Part shown: piece by piece, positions 1-7,280 of the stretch | How the letters are laid out: every line of letters begins with the position of its first letter | Numbering within the stretch: position 1 is the stretch's first letter | NCBI RefSeq assembly: GCF_002813295.1 | Contig: NZ_PHUE01000001.1 | Location: 3,844,001 to 3,908,000, forward strand | Length of the DNA stretch: 64,000 nucleotides | Direction: 5' to 3' | Source of the DNA: Flavobacterium sp. 5 | GTDB taxonomy: Bacteria > Bacteroidota > Bacteroidia > Flavobacteriales > Flavobacteriaceae | The notes under the pieces: model-generated | Database searches by the model: none | What the model saw: the letters and a program-made list of their open reading frames with translations, nothing else | Told to the model about the DNA's origin: nothing | Made by a program: the position numbers and the translations under genes

Positions 1-264
1 CCTTTCACGAAAGTGTATTATAAATTGGAGAAACCTAAGAAAGGATTAAATCTTCTTTTTGATAAACATGGAAAAATATTTTTAGATGGAGTTTTGATTG
101 AAAGTAATCAAATTCAAAAATATATTAATAACACGAACGAAACAAGTCTAGATGTTTCATATTGTTTTGATAAAAATATGTCTTTTGATAATTATATTAA
201 AGCTAAAATTATTTTAGAAAGTATTGAGTTAAAATTTGTGACTCCAAATGAGTTTATTTATTAA
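1..264 (+). CDS. ExbD/TolR-like protein, C-terminal fragment (5' end outside window)
   Basis: The reading frame is open from base 1, so the gene most likely begins to the left; the GTG at 13 is only an internal possibility. The visible part of about 87 residues resembles the periplasmic domain of ExbD/TolR proteins: a short strand with a DKxGKIFLDG turn, a helix, then a DKNMSFDNY segment where ExbD proteins usually have an aDk.vpy..vv motif, and a final helix and strand. ExbD works with ExbB and TonB to pass proton-motive force to outer-membrane receptors. The membrane helix that would settle the family is not in the window, so this is a resemblance, not a firm assignment. It converges with rlmH, 20 bp away. 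Confidence 0.5.
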   Translation, partial: PFTKVYYKLEKPKKGLNLLFDKHGKIFLDGVLIESNQIQKYINNTNETSLDVSYCFDKNMSFDNYIKAKIILESIELKFVTPNEFIY

Positions 265-284
265 ATTACAGTAAACTGATTACT

Positions 285-758
285 TTATTGATGATGATAG
301 GGTTCATTTCTTAAAATAGTGAACCCACGATATAATTGTTCTATAAAAAACAAACGTACCATTTGATGTGAAAAAGTCATTAGCGAAAGCGAGATTTTGC
401 CATTTGCTTTAGCATATACAGTATTCGAAAAACCATAAGGCCCACCAATTACAAAAACTAATGTTTTTACACCTGAGTTCATTTTCTTTTGTAATTCGGA
501 TGAAAATGCGACGCTTGAAAATGTTTTTCCATTTTCATCCAATAAAATAAGTTGGTCCGTAGGAGTTATTTTAGATAAAATAAGCTCTCCTTCTTTTTCT
601 TTTTGTTGACTTTCGGATAAGTTTTTTACATTTTTGATATCGGGAATAATTTCCAAATCAAATTTGATATAAAAAGACAATCGCTTAGTATAATCGTCAA
701 TTAAGGTTTGTAATGATTTATTGTCGGTTTTTCCGATTGCGATAAGTTTGATATTCAT
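285..758 (-). CDS. rlmH: 23S rRNA (pseudouridine1915-N3)-methyltransferase RlmH
   Basis: RlmH is a SPOUT-fold, SAM-dependent enzyme that methylates pseudouridine 1915 in helix 69 of 23S rRNA on the assembled 70S ribosome. The protein of 157 residues has the usual family length when started at the ATG at 758 (MNIKLIAIGK); an upstream in-frame ATG at 773 would add five residues that the family lacks. Family signatures are the opening MNIKLIAIGKT strand, the LLDENGKTFSS segment, the SAM-binding knot loop FVIGGPYGFS, and the C-terminal block SLMTFSHQMVRLFFIEQLYR ending in RNEPYHH. It stands alone on the minus strand, facing the ExbD-like fragment. The assignment is secure. Confidence 0.97.
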   Translation of the reverse strand: MNIKLIAIGKTDNKSLQTLIDDYTKRLSFYIKFDLEIIPDIKNVKNLSESQQKEKEGELILSKITPTDQLILLDENGKTFSSVAFSSELQKKMNSGVKTLVFVIGGPYGFSNTVYAKANGKISLSLMTFSHQMVRLFFIEQLYRGFTILRNEPYHHQ

Positions 759-773
759 CTGAATTGTTTTCAA

Positions 774-1239
774 AATGCGAAGTTACAAAAAAGCATTTTG
801 TGTTTTAAGTCTCTAATTATTCCTTACTCATAATAATAAAGGATGATTTTCTAAATTCTTTCTTTATAAAAATGAGATTTCTCTTATTTTCCACTCACAT
901 TTTTATTATTATTTGATTCTAATTTTTAAGATTAAAGTTTATTTGTGTAAGAAAATATTTTCTTATTGTTTTTTTAACACATTTGATTTAAATTTTTTAA
1001 TCAATTCTATATAATCTATTAAGTCCATAGGGTAATTAATGAATTGATAAAAATACTTGTATAAATGATGTAATTTCTATGGTTTTAGTAGAATTTGAAA
1101 TGATTTTGTTAGCAGATTGCTTTTATGAACTGTAATGCCTAATCTAAAATAATGTTTTTTTATAGTTTAAAGTAATGAATTTGAATAACTGAAGGTCATG
1201 TCATGAGCAGCACAATGCCTGAAATAAAGTTGTTTTTTC
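774..1239. other. AT-rich intergenic region between divergent rlmH and TauE genes
   Basis: About 470 bases without a convincing gene. The only structure I see is a perfect 18-base palindrome at 948-965 (TAAGAAAATATTTTCTTA) followed by a T-rich run; it is AT-only, so it may be a weak hairpin or chance. An open frame on the minus strand across 1196-1435 is antisense to the exporter gene and was not accepted. Confidence 0.4.
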
Positions 1240-1247
1240 TATTTTTG
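1240..1247 (+). promoter_or_regulatory. Candidate -7 promoter box (TATTTTTG) for the TauE/SafE gene
   Basis: The octamer fits the Bacteroidetes -7 consensus TAnnTTTG and ends 24 bases before the ATG at 1272. I see no TTTG at the expected 17-23 base spacing upstream, so the call rests on one box only. If correct, it excludes the longer frame that begins at 1203. Confidence 0.35.
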
Positions 1248-1271
1248 CAAAAAAAAAACATAGTCTCATTT

Positions 1272-2054
1272 ATGGATTTACAAGCGGGTTTAATTGTTGC
1301 AGGATTATTAGTTGGATTTATTGTTGGTATGACAGGAGTAGGAGGAGGGTCTTTAATGACGCCTATTTTATTGTGGTTTGGTATTCCGCCATCGACGGCA
1401 GTTGGAACTGACTTATTATATGCTGCGATTACCAAATCTGGGGGTATTTTAGTTCATAATAAAAAAAAGAATATTAATTGGACTATAACAGGATGGCTTT
1501 CGCTTGGAAGTGTTCCTGCTGCTTTGATAACATTGTGGATTCTACATACTTTAAATGCCGATACAACTGCATTAAATAATACAATTAAGTATAGTTTGGG
1601 CTGGGCTTTAGTCTTTACTTCGGTAGCTATTTTGTTCAAAAAGAAACTGATGGTTTTATCTCAAAAACATTCAGGAGATAAATTTCATAGCGAAAGTAGA
1701 ACTCAAAATTTATTGACCGTTGCAATTGGTGTAATGTTGGGAGCAACAGTAACACTTACTTCAATTGGTGCAGGAGCATTAGGAACGGTTACTTTATTTT
1801 TCTTGTATCCGCTTTTGCCAACACCTCGTTTGGTTGGTACCGAAATTGCTCATGCTGTACCATTAACACTAGTTGCAGGATTAGGACATGCCTCCATGGG
1901 TAATATCGATTTGACTATTTTGGGTCAATTATTATTGGGATCACTTCCAGGTATTTATATTGGAAGTATGTTAAGCGGTAAGCTTCCTGATTTATTGCTT
2001 AGAAATGCTATCGCAATAATGCTCTTTTTTGTTGGATTTAAATTAATTAGTTAG
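1272..2054 (+). CDS. TauE/SafE family sulfite/sulfonate exporter-like membrane protein
   Basis: A 260-residue inner-membrane protein of the TauE/SafE family (older name DUF81), whose members move sulfite, sulfoacetate or other organosulfur anions. The N-terminal half carries the family hallmark of a first helix followed by VGMTGVGGGSLMTPILL and a second helix with GTDLLYAAITK. The second half repeats the plan (GAGALGTVTLFFLYPLLPTPRLVGTEIAHAVPL). I count about seven to eight hydrophobic segments. The ATG at 1272 was chosen because the membrane domain starts directly after it and a promoter-like box lies at 1240-1247. A frame extending to 1203 would add 23 residues not typical of the family. 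Substrate cannot be read from sequence; no sulfur-metabolism gene is adjacent. Confidence 0.88.
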   Translation: MDLQAGLIVAGLLVGFIVGMTGVGGGSLMTPILLWFGIPPSTAVGTDLLYAAITKSGGILVHNKKKNINWTITGWLSLGSVPAALITLWILHTLNADTTALNNTIKYSLGWALVFTSVAILFKKKLMVLSQKHSGDKFHSESRTQNLLTVAIGVMLGATVTLTSIGAGALGTVTLFFLYPLLPTPRLVGTEIAHAVPLTLVAGLGHASMGNIDLTILGQLLLGSLPGIYIGSMLSGKLPDLLLRNAIAIMLFFVGFKLIS

Positions 2055-2094
2055 CAAATAGTAATGATTTGAATTATTAAATAAAAAAAGCATT

Positions 2095-2141
2095 AAAAAA
2101 AGAGACTCATAAAAACGAATGTTTTATGAGTCTCTTTTTTT
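2095..2141. terminator. Bidirectional rho-independent terminator
   Basis: A near-perfect hairpin with arms AGAGACTCATAAAA (2101-2114) and TTTTATGAGTCTCT (2122-2135) is flanked by A6 on the left and T-rich sequence on the right. It lies between the plus-strand exporter and the minus-strand GNAT gene and can serve both; its right flank touches the GNAT stop codon at 2140. Confidence 0.9.
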
Positions 2142-2592
2142 AATTAGATACTTTTTTTAAACAAACACTAGTTTCAATATTTTCGTATTGATCATAATTT
2201 GGAATTATTTTGTAACCTGATTTTTTATATAAGGCTATAGCAACGGGATTGTTTTTTCCAGTTTCAAGGATAAAACTATTATAATTGAATTCTTTTGCCC
2301 AAGTTTCTAATGCTCCAAGAACCGTACTCGCAATTCCTTTTCCTCTATAATCTGGATCTATAAACATTCTTTTGATTTCTACAGTTTTCGAATCATATTC
2401 TTTGAAAGCACCACAGCCAATTGCGACATCATCCTGATAACAAACAATAACGTGGTTGATTTTTTCTAATTTATCAAATTGAGCATAAAAAGCATGATCT
2501 TCACCATCTCTTATTGCTAAATCCTGATCAAGTAAAACGACAAGTTTTTGAAAGTCTTTGCTATCGGTGGTTGTTCTTTTTATGGTTTGCAT
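2140..2592 (-). CDS. GNAT family N-acetyltransferase
   Basis: A 150-residue stand-alone GNAT protein. The acetyl-CoA pyrophosphate-binding motif is visible as RGKGIA (residues 83-88), preceded by the beta-4 strand VEIKRMFIDPDY and followed by helix 3. The later ETGKNNPVAIALYKKSGYK block is the usual motif B with its conserved Asn and Tyr. Members transfer an acetyl group from acetyl-CoA to an amine; the acceptor here is unknown. The DUF4386 gene lies 49 bp upstream on the same strand, so the two may be co-transcribed. The family call is firm, the substrate is open. Confidence 0.9.
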   Translation of the reverse strand: MQTIKRTTTDSKDFQKLVVLLDQDLAIRDGEDHAFYAQFDKLEKINHVIVCYQDDVAIGCGAFKEYDSKTVEIKRMFIDPDYRGKGIASTVLGALETWAKEFNYNSFILETGKNNPVAIALYKKSGYKIIPNYDQYENIETSVCLKKVSN

Positions 2593-2641
2593 GTTTTATG
2601 TATTGAATTCAATTTGGCTATTGTAAGTGATTCTGTTTTAC

Positions 2642-3349
2642 TTATGCGTTTTCAAGTGAATGCTCTGATTTTGATGTGTCTATGCCTTTTATTAGTAACC
2701 ACAGACAAAGTGAAAATTCTCCAATAAAAATAGGTATAGCAAGATAAATAAACAATGGATTTGCAAAACCTTTTGATAGAAACATTGCAAAACTATTTAT
2801 GAGGTAACACAAACCAGAAATAGCATAAAATATTCCAAGAAATTTAGGTAACATTTTTGAATTGTAAAGCACATAAGCAACTATCAAACAATAAAAGCCA
2901 AAAAATACCAATCCAACTGCGTATCCTTGCGCTTGTATATTTAGTGACAATAGTGAAAGTGTCGCAAGTTGGTTAGGTTGAAATGAATTAAGATACGTTT
3001 CGTTACTTAAATATAGTAAAGGGTTTATTTGATTTAAAAGATTGACAGCAATGATAGCAGTTTGAATAATTACGAGTGCTAATGAAATTTGAAGTAAAAG
3101 TTTATTTACTCTCTTGAATAAAAAATATAGTATCAATACACAAGGTATTCCTATTACAAAATTAAAAAGATCTGCTACAAATCCCCAACGATAGAGCATT
3201 TCGTGCGCTTGAATGTTCTGAGCAGTCGCGATTGCATCATTTGATACTCTTAATGCTTGCCTCACAAATATTTCTGAAAATGCGCCTGTAATTATTACTA
3301 TTAAATAACAAAAACCGGCAATGCGAGCTAAATTTTTATCTGAAATCAT
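2642..3349 (-). CDS. DUF4386 family membrane protein
   Basis: A 235-residue integral membrane protein of unknown function. It matches the DUF4386 pattern: a short cytoplasmic start (SDKNLARIAGFCYLIVIITG), an extracytoplasmic stretch with ATAQNIQAHEMLYRWGFVADL, then several long hydrophobic helices; I count six. The ATG at 3349 is preferred over the one at 3391 because SDKxLARIAG is the normal family start. The end lies 49 bp before the GNAT gene. It sits downstream of the SRPBCC-MarR pair with a 158-bp gap, so co-regulation with that pair is possible but not shown. Confidence 0.8.
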   Translation of the reverse strand: MISDKNLARIAGFCYLIVIITGAFSEIFVRQALRVSNDAIATAQNIQAHEMLYRWGFVADLFNFVIGIPCVLILYFLFKRVNKLLLQISLALVIIQTAIIAVNLLNQINPLLYLSNETYLNSFQPNQLATLSLLSLNIQAQGYAVGLVFFGFYCLIVAYVLYNSKMLPKFLGIFYAISGLCYLINSFAMFLSKGFANPLFIYLAIPIFIGEFSLCLWLLIKGIDTSKSEHSLENA

Positions 3350-3507
3350 TTCTTGTAGAGTAAAATATAGTTTAGAGTAAAATATTTTCAATTTATCAAT
3401 TAGGCGTGAACTTTCAGATTTGTTACATTCAATTTGTTAAGTTTTTTTATCTGATTGGAAACTTATTTTTTGCTGGTTAATAGTAAAGTTTATGTTTGCT
3501 TTTGATT

Positions 3508-3966
3508 TTATTTTTTTTGCTGAAGTAGAATTAATAATTGTTCATTGAATGATGTTGTTTTCGCACCAAGGGTTGAAAAAAATGTCTTATCGAAAGTTTC
3601 GACTGTTTTGATGGCTTCTTTAATAATATTTGTTCCATTGATAGTGAGTTCAACGGTTTTGGCTCTGGTGTCGGTGGAGTGTTCTTGCCGTTGCAGAAAC
3701 GCTTTTGTTTGTAATGTTCTTAAAACAGTCGAAGTGGTCATTGGGTCTATCTTTGTGTGGGAAGACAATACTATTTGAGTTACTTGTTGTTTATGTAAGG
3801 TTAGCCAATGGATGCTAGCCATTAGAACGAATTGTGAATGTGTTAAGCCGTATGGTTTCAAAGCCTTTTTTATTTCTCTTTGCCAAAGATTGGTTACTTG
3901 CCACAATAAAAAGCCGGAACTGTCTTCGGCTTTTTCTACAGTAAATGTATTATCGTTTGAGGTCAT
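3508..3966 (-). CDS. MarR family transcriptional regulator
   Basis: A 152-residue winged-helix regulator. After an N-terminal dimerisation helix (SGFLLWQVTNLWQREIKKAL) come the MarR landmarks LTHSQFVLMASIHWL, the recognition-helix region KIDPMTTSTVLRTLQTKAFLQR, and the wing with DTRAKTVELTINGTNII. MarR proteins usually repress their own operon and release DNA when a small ligand or oxidant binds. Its ATG overlaps the stop of the upstream SRPBCC gene by four bases (ATGA), so the two are translationally coupled. The 22-bp inverted repeat ahead of that operon (4419-4440) is the obvious candidate operator. Ligand unknown. Confidence 0.92.
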   Translation of the reverse strand: MTSNDNTFTVEKAEDSSGFLLWQVTNLWQREIKKALKPYGLTHSQFVLMASIHWLTLHKQQVTQIVLSSHTKIDPMTTSTVLRTLQTKAFLQRQEHSTDTRAKTVELTINGTNIIKEAIKTVETFDKTFFSTLGAKTTSFNEQLLILLQQKK

Positions 3967-4382
3967 AAATTTTTAGCTGATTTAATTTGTTGTTGCATAT
4001 CTTTTGGTAAATTATCTACTATATTTTGAGCTACTAATTTACGCCATAAGAATCCTAAAATACCTGTTACTGTTATAGTATTAGTAATTTTCAATCCTTC
4101 CGATGTTTCTTCAAAAGTATGTTCGTCATACATTTTGGCCAGCGGAAATTTTGTGACGTCAAGAAACATTTTATTTTCGACTGTTTCAAGTAACTCTACT
4201 TTTACGTTTGGTCCGCCTTTTGGTCTTAAAATAAAGAAGTTTCCTTTTTCAAATTTACCTTCCAGTTTGGCGAACTCTATTCCATCGTCCCAAATATGCC
4301 AATTGTTTACGTCTGAAAAGAGTTTCCATATTTGTTCTCTTGTTATCTCTTTGGTTACGATCGAATGCGATTTTGTCCACAT
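3963..4382 (-). CDS. SRPBCC (START/Bet v1-like) domain protein
   Basis: A 139-residue single-domain protein of the helix-grip fold that binds hydrophobic ligands in a central cavity. It shows the typical opening KSHSIVTKEITREQIWKLFSDVNNWHIWDDGIEFAKLEG and a long C-terminal amphipathic helix. The ATG at 4382 (MWTKSH) is chosen; an upstream ATG at 4445 would place the likely operator and -7 box inside the gene and would add an unrelated hydrophobic tail. The MarR gene overlaps its stop codon, so this is the first gene of a two-gene operon. The pairing suggests the SRPBCC protein handles the compound sensed by the MarR protein; that is inference. Confidence 0.82.
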   Translation of the reverse strand: MWTKSHSIVTKEITREQIWKLFSDVNNWHIWDDGIEFAKLEGKFEKGNFFILRPKGGPNVKVELLETVENKMFLDVTKFPLAKMYDEHTFEETSEGLKITNTITVTGILGFLWRKLVAQNIVDNLPKDMQQQIKSAKNL

Positions 4383-4418
4383 ATTTTTTTGAATTAAATT
4401 AATTATTATAAGTGTAAA

Positions 4419-4440
4419 TATAATAAGTGTACTTATTATA
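4419..4440 (-). promoter_or_regulatory. Candidate MarR operator, perfect 10-bp inverted repeat
   Basis: Arms TATAATAAGT (4419-4428) and ACTTATTATA (4431-4440) are perfectly complementary with a 2-bp spacer, typical of a dimeric winged-helix regulator site. It lies between the candidate -7 box (4443-4450) and the SRPBCC start codon (4382), so a bound protein would cover the transcription start. A partial direct repeat of ATAAGTGTA sits 15 bp nearer the gene. Confidence 0.7.
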
Positions 4441-4442
4441 TG

Positions 4443-4450
4443 CAAATTTA
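4443..4450 (-). promoter_or_regulatory. Candidate -7 promoter box (TAAATTTG) of the SRPBCC-marR operon
   Basis: On the minus strand the octamer matches TAnnTTTG exactly and abuts the palindromic operator. I do not see a clear -33 TTTG at the normal distance, so the promoter is only partly supported. Confidence 0.5.
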
Positions 4451-4575
4451 TTTTAATTCAAATTAATTTGTCTTGTGAATGTTTAGAAAATTATAATTAA
4501 GGTTCAGTCTCCCTGCAAGTATATTTTTGAAGGGTTTTAATAAAATAAAAGTAAATGGGATTGTAATCTCTACTG

Positions 4576-5070
4576 TTAAGATTTATTTTTGGGGCTATTC
4601 TTTGTACGCATTTTGCTTCTGGTTTGGTCTTTTTTTTCGTGTTGCTGATGCGCTTCTGCGATTGAATGTGATGATCTTATGCTTTCGTCTTTTTTGGCTA
4701 ATTCACTAAGTCTGTGATAATATTTTTGGACAATAATCATTTCTTCCTCAGTCATACTTTCAATATCAACCAGACTATTACTGGAATATTCATTGGAAGC
4801 AACCAATTCATTTAATTTCAATTGAATAGCAAGTGAATCTTTATTTTGAGCTTTCTGAATTAAAAAAACCATCAAAAAAGTTATGATCGTCGTTCCTGTG
4901 TTAATAACTAATTGCCAGGTTTCCGAATAATCAAAAAAAGGTCCTGATATGGCCCAAACGAGAACAATTAAAAATGCTGTTATAAATGCTGTTGTACTCC
5001 CTGTTGCTTTTGAGACCTTTGAAGCAAATTTTTCGAATACGCTATTTTGATTTTGTTTTTTACTTTTCAT
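4576..5070 (-). CDS. Low-affinity iron permease family protein
   Basis: A 164-residue protein with two adjacent membrane helices (TAFITAFLIVLVWAISGPFF and WQLVINTGTTIITFLMVFLI) followed by the strongly conserved family segment QKAQNKDSLAIQLKLNELVA. This arrangement defines the bacterial branch of the low-affinity iron permease family. The C-terminal third is highly charged (SHSIAEAHQQHEKKDQ and a Lys/Arg-rich tail) and probably cytoplasmic. Iron transport has not generally been shown for these short bacterial homologues, so the name is a family label. It is a single gene, downstream of a terminator (5228-5259). Confidence 0.85.
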   Translation of the reverse strand: MKSKKQNQNSVFEKFASKVSKATGSTTAFITAFLIVLVWAISGPFFDYSETWQLVINTGTTIITFLMVFLIQKAQNKDSLAIQLKLNELVASNEYSSNSLVDIESMTEEEMIIVQKYYHRLSELAKKDESIRSSHSIAEAHQQHEKKDQTRSKMRTKNSPKNKS

Positions 5071-5227
5071 TTTGATTAACTTTTTTGTTTACTGAATTTT
5101 TATTTCAATAACTAAAGTTAATTCCGTAAATAAGATAACCTATTATACAACTTTAAAGGATATTTATATAATTTAAATTAAGTTTAGCAAAGTAACCAAA
5201 ATAGATTTTTGTAAATCGATTTTAAAT

Positions 5228-5259
5228 AAAAAATCCCTTTGATTGAAGGGATTTTTTTT
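5228..5259 (-). terminator. Rho-independent terminator after the 170-aa gene
   Basis: Arms AAAAAATCCCTT (5228-5239) and AAGGGATTTTTT (5246-5257) enclose a 6-base loop. Read on the minus strand it is a hairpin ending in U-rich sequence about 60 bases after the stop at 5316. The T-run on the plus side could also act in the other direction. Confidence 0.85.
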
Positions 5260-5315
5260 CAATAAATTGGATTTGGATATGACCTTTAACCTGACTTAAC
5301 AGATTAAGAAATCTT

Positions 5316-5828
5316 TTACTTTTTCTTTTCGTCTTCGATAATTAGTTTCAAAGAATTGATATAATCTGTATCAAACTCTATAGCCCTTATTTTATTAAGT
5401 TTGAAACTCATTTCGCCATCAAATTTTCCTTCCGTTCCTAAAAAATCAATGATTAATTCATCTTCATTTAGTTCGATGAGTTTACCTAGATAAACAGCTT
5501 TGTCAGATTTTTTTGCAATCTGAAAAACCTCATGTTTTTTATCAAGAAAATTAATAATTGTGTATACATCTTTAAGCGGAATAATTTCTTCTGCACTTGT
5601 TTTTAAACCTTTAAGTTTAATAACTTTTTCTGTAAATTCATGATCTTCTTCTTGAATAATTGATTTTAAATTTTTATTTTTTAAAATAGTGTATCCATCA
5701 ATTATAAAATCAAAAGGATTATTTTTTAATAATATCCAGTCTTCGGTCCAGTCAATAAGAAATCCAGTGAAAATTTCCTTTTTATCTTCAAATTCTATTG
5801 AAATTAATTGGCGCAAATATTTTTCCAT
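5316..5828 (-). CDS. Hypothetical protein with two similar beta-strand-rich halves
   Basis: I do not recognise this 170-residue protein. It has no signal peptide and no membrane segment and is rich in Glu, Lys and Ile. Two segments look alike: FTGFLIDWTEDWILLKNN near residues 20-37, and YLGKLIELNEDELIIDFLG near residues 113-131. Both read as a strand-turn-strand of the SH3-like or Sm-like kind, and both are followed by a short strand ending in LKSI or IRAIEF. A tandem pair of small beta-barrels is therefore likely. It is a single gene followed by its own terminator, just downstream of the trp operon end. Function unknown. Confidence 0.75.
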   Translation of the reverse strand: MEKYLRQLISIEFEDKKEIFTGFLIDWTEDWILLKNNPFDFIIDGYTILKNKNLKSIIQEEDHEFTEKVIKLKGLKTSAEEIIPLKDVYTIINFLDKKHEVFQIAKKSDKAVYLGKLIELNEDELIIDFLGTEGKFDGEMSFKLNKIRAIEFDTDYINSLKLIIEDEKKK

Positions 5829-5907
5829 AATGTTTTTTCAAGTTGAAGTTGCAGCTAACTAGTATTTATGCTTAATAAACGTCAGACTGATTTTTAAGCT
5901 AAAATAT

Positions 5908-5945
5908 AAAAAAGGTACTTAAAATTTATTTAAGTACCATTTTTA
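5908..5945 (-). terminator. trp operon terminator
   Basis: Arms GGTACTTA (5914-5921) and TAAGTACC (5931-5938) with a 9-base loop; the A-rich flank on the plus strand gives a U-run on the minus transcript. It lies 21 bases past the trpA stop and marks the end of the operon. Confidence 0.85.
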
Positions 5946-5965
5946 GTTTTATATAAAGATGTAAA

Positions 5966-6727
5966 TTATCGAATTGCTTTTACAAACTCGCTAATTTTAC
6001 CTGTTCCTTCTTCTGATAAATGCTTGATAAATGCACTTCCTATAATAGCTCCTTTCGCATATTGTGTGGCTTGGTTGAAAGTTTCGGCATTGTTGATTCC
6101 GAAGCCAATTACTTGAGGGTTTTTTAGATTCATTTTGGCAATGCGTTCAAAGTAAGTTGACTGAGTACTTCCAAAACCAGATTGCGAACCAGTAACACTT
6201 GCAGAACTTACCATATAAATAAATCCGCTGGAAACGCTGTCGATAAAACGAATACGCTCATCTGAAGTTTGTGGTGTAATCAGGAACACATTGATTAACC
6301 CATATCTATCGAAAGTAGCTTTATATTCGTCGGCATAAACATCTACGGGAAGATCAGGAATTATTAAACCATCAATACCAATTTCTGCGCATTTTTTGCA
6401 GAAATTTTCCACACCATATTGCAGCATTGGGTTGAAATATCCCATAATAACAAGTGGAATCTTTACGCTTTTGCGAATGTCTTTTAGCTGATCAAATAAA
6501 ATTTGAGTGGTCATTCCGTTATGTAAAGCCGTTGTTGAACTGGCTTGAATAGTTGGTCCATCTGCCAATGGATCGCTAAATGGTAATCCTATTTCGATCA
6601 TGTCGATACCATTTTTTTCTAAGTCTTGGATGATTTGTACGGTATCATTCAAGTTGGGATATCCAGCTGAAAAGTATATGGAAAGTATCTTTTTGTCTTC
6701 TTGTAATTTTTGACTTATTCTGTTCAT
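5966..6727 (-). CDS. trpA: Tryptophan synthase alpha chain
   Basis: The alpha subunit cleaves indole-3-glycerol phosphate to indole and glyceraldehyde 3-phosphate and passes indole through a tunnel to TrpB. The 253-residue TIM barrel shows the catalytic Glu in MIEIGLPFSDPLADGPTIQ (Glu45) and the second acid (Asp56, the equivalent of Asp60 in the enteric enzyme). The phosphate loops GLIIPDLPVD and SVTGSQSGFG are also present. The ATG at 6727 (MNRISQKL) was chosen; the longer frame from 6832 would overlap the upstream GGCT gene and has no family support. It is the last gene of the trp operon, separated from trpB by a small extra gene and a repeat. Confidence 0.97.
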   Translation of the reverse strand: MNRISQKLQEDKKILSIYFSAGYPNLNDTVQIIQDLEKNGIDMIEIGLPFSDPLADGPTIQASSTTALHNGMTTQILFDQLKDIRKSVKIPLVIMGYFNPMLQYGVENFCKKCAEIGIDGLIIPDLPVDVYADEYKATFDRYGLINVFLITPQTSDERIRFIDSVSSGFIYMVSSASVTGSQSGFGSTQSTYFERIAKMNLKNPQVIGFGINNAETFNQATQYAKGAIIGSAFIKHLSEEGTGKISEFVKAIR

Positions 6728-6803
6728 TTTAATTTCTGATTTTAGATATTGGATGTGCGATATTTCGATATCAGTACCTAATATTTTATTTTTATTTTCT
6801 AAT

Positions 6804-7124
6804 TTAGATTGCAGCACTATACGCCCACGCATTTTGATTAGATTGCAAATGTACTTCTACACGTTTGTAATGTAATCCTTCATAGAGATCCGTTTGACGA
6901 AGTTCACTTTGCGTTACTTCGTACAAGGTTCCATTAATGGTGTCATTTGAGTTTTCGGTTTCTTTAATAATAGGGTAATGCACGATTCCAAATTCTTCTT
7001 CAATCTGAATTTCGTTTAGTTCATAACCTACTAATGTTTCTGGGGTTCCTTCAAGAATACGACCAAAAAGATCTTGTTGTACATCCTCATGTTGTAAGGT
7101 ACCGTAAGCGAATAATTTTTGCAT
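6804..7124 (-). CDS. Gamma-glutamylcyclotransferase (AIG2-like) family protein
   Basis: A 106-residue protein that begins MQKLFAYGTLQHEDVQ, matching the substrate-binding signature YGTL of the GGCT/AIG2 fold. It continues with TLVGYELNEI and TINGTLYEVTQSELRQTDLYEGLHYKRVEV, where the Glu of YEG is the expected catalytic acid. Members cyclise gamma-glutamyl amines to 5-oxoproline or act on related amides. The ATG at 7124 is chosen; the frame extending to 7271 runs into the repeat element at 7175-7271. It lies between trpB and trpA on the same strand, with no known role in tryptophan synthesis, so it is a passenger of the operon. Confidence 0.85.
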   Translation of the reverse strand: MQKLFAYGTLQHEDVQQDLFGRILEGTPETLVGYELNEIQIEEEFGIVHYPIIKETENSNDTINGTLYEVTQSELRQTDLYEGLHYKRVEVHLQSNQNAWAYSAAI

Positions 7125-7174
7125 AGAATTCAATTTTTGAAAATGTTTTACACTAAATTTTATATATCTCGAAT

Positions 7175-7271
7175 GTGCGTTAGGGATGGCAGTGGAGCTC
7201 TTTTTTGAGGCGATTTTTTTTCGTCTCAAAAAAAGCGGGAACGTACAGCCCGACCCTTGGGGAACGCCCAA
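7175..7271 (-). repeat. Dispersed structured repeat of Flavobacterium type (trpB-GGCT spacer)
   Basis: This stretch is much richer in G and C than its surroundings. On the minus strand it starts TTGGGCGTTCCCCAAGGGTC, contains a long hairpin with arms TTTTTTGAGACGA and TCGCCTCAAAAAA around a T/A-rich loop, and ends CATCCCTAACGCAC. The outer GGGCGTT and AACGC ends can also pair. I recall the same ends bracketing a variable hairpin many times in Flavobacterium genomes, which I cannot verify here. It could be a mobile palindromic element or a conserved RNA such as the Flavo-1 motif. Confidence 0.7.
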
Positions 7272-7280
7272 ATTATTATA

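Noticed and set aside
1196-1435. 79-codon minus-strand frame opposite the exporter start
   Set aside because: Antisense to the conserved TauE/SafE N-terminus; Pro/Asn-rich composition is a shadow effect.
4527-4709. 60-codon plus-strand frame next to the iron permease gene
   Set aside because: Largely overlaps the supported minus-strand permease gene and has no recognisable product.
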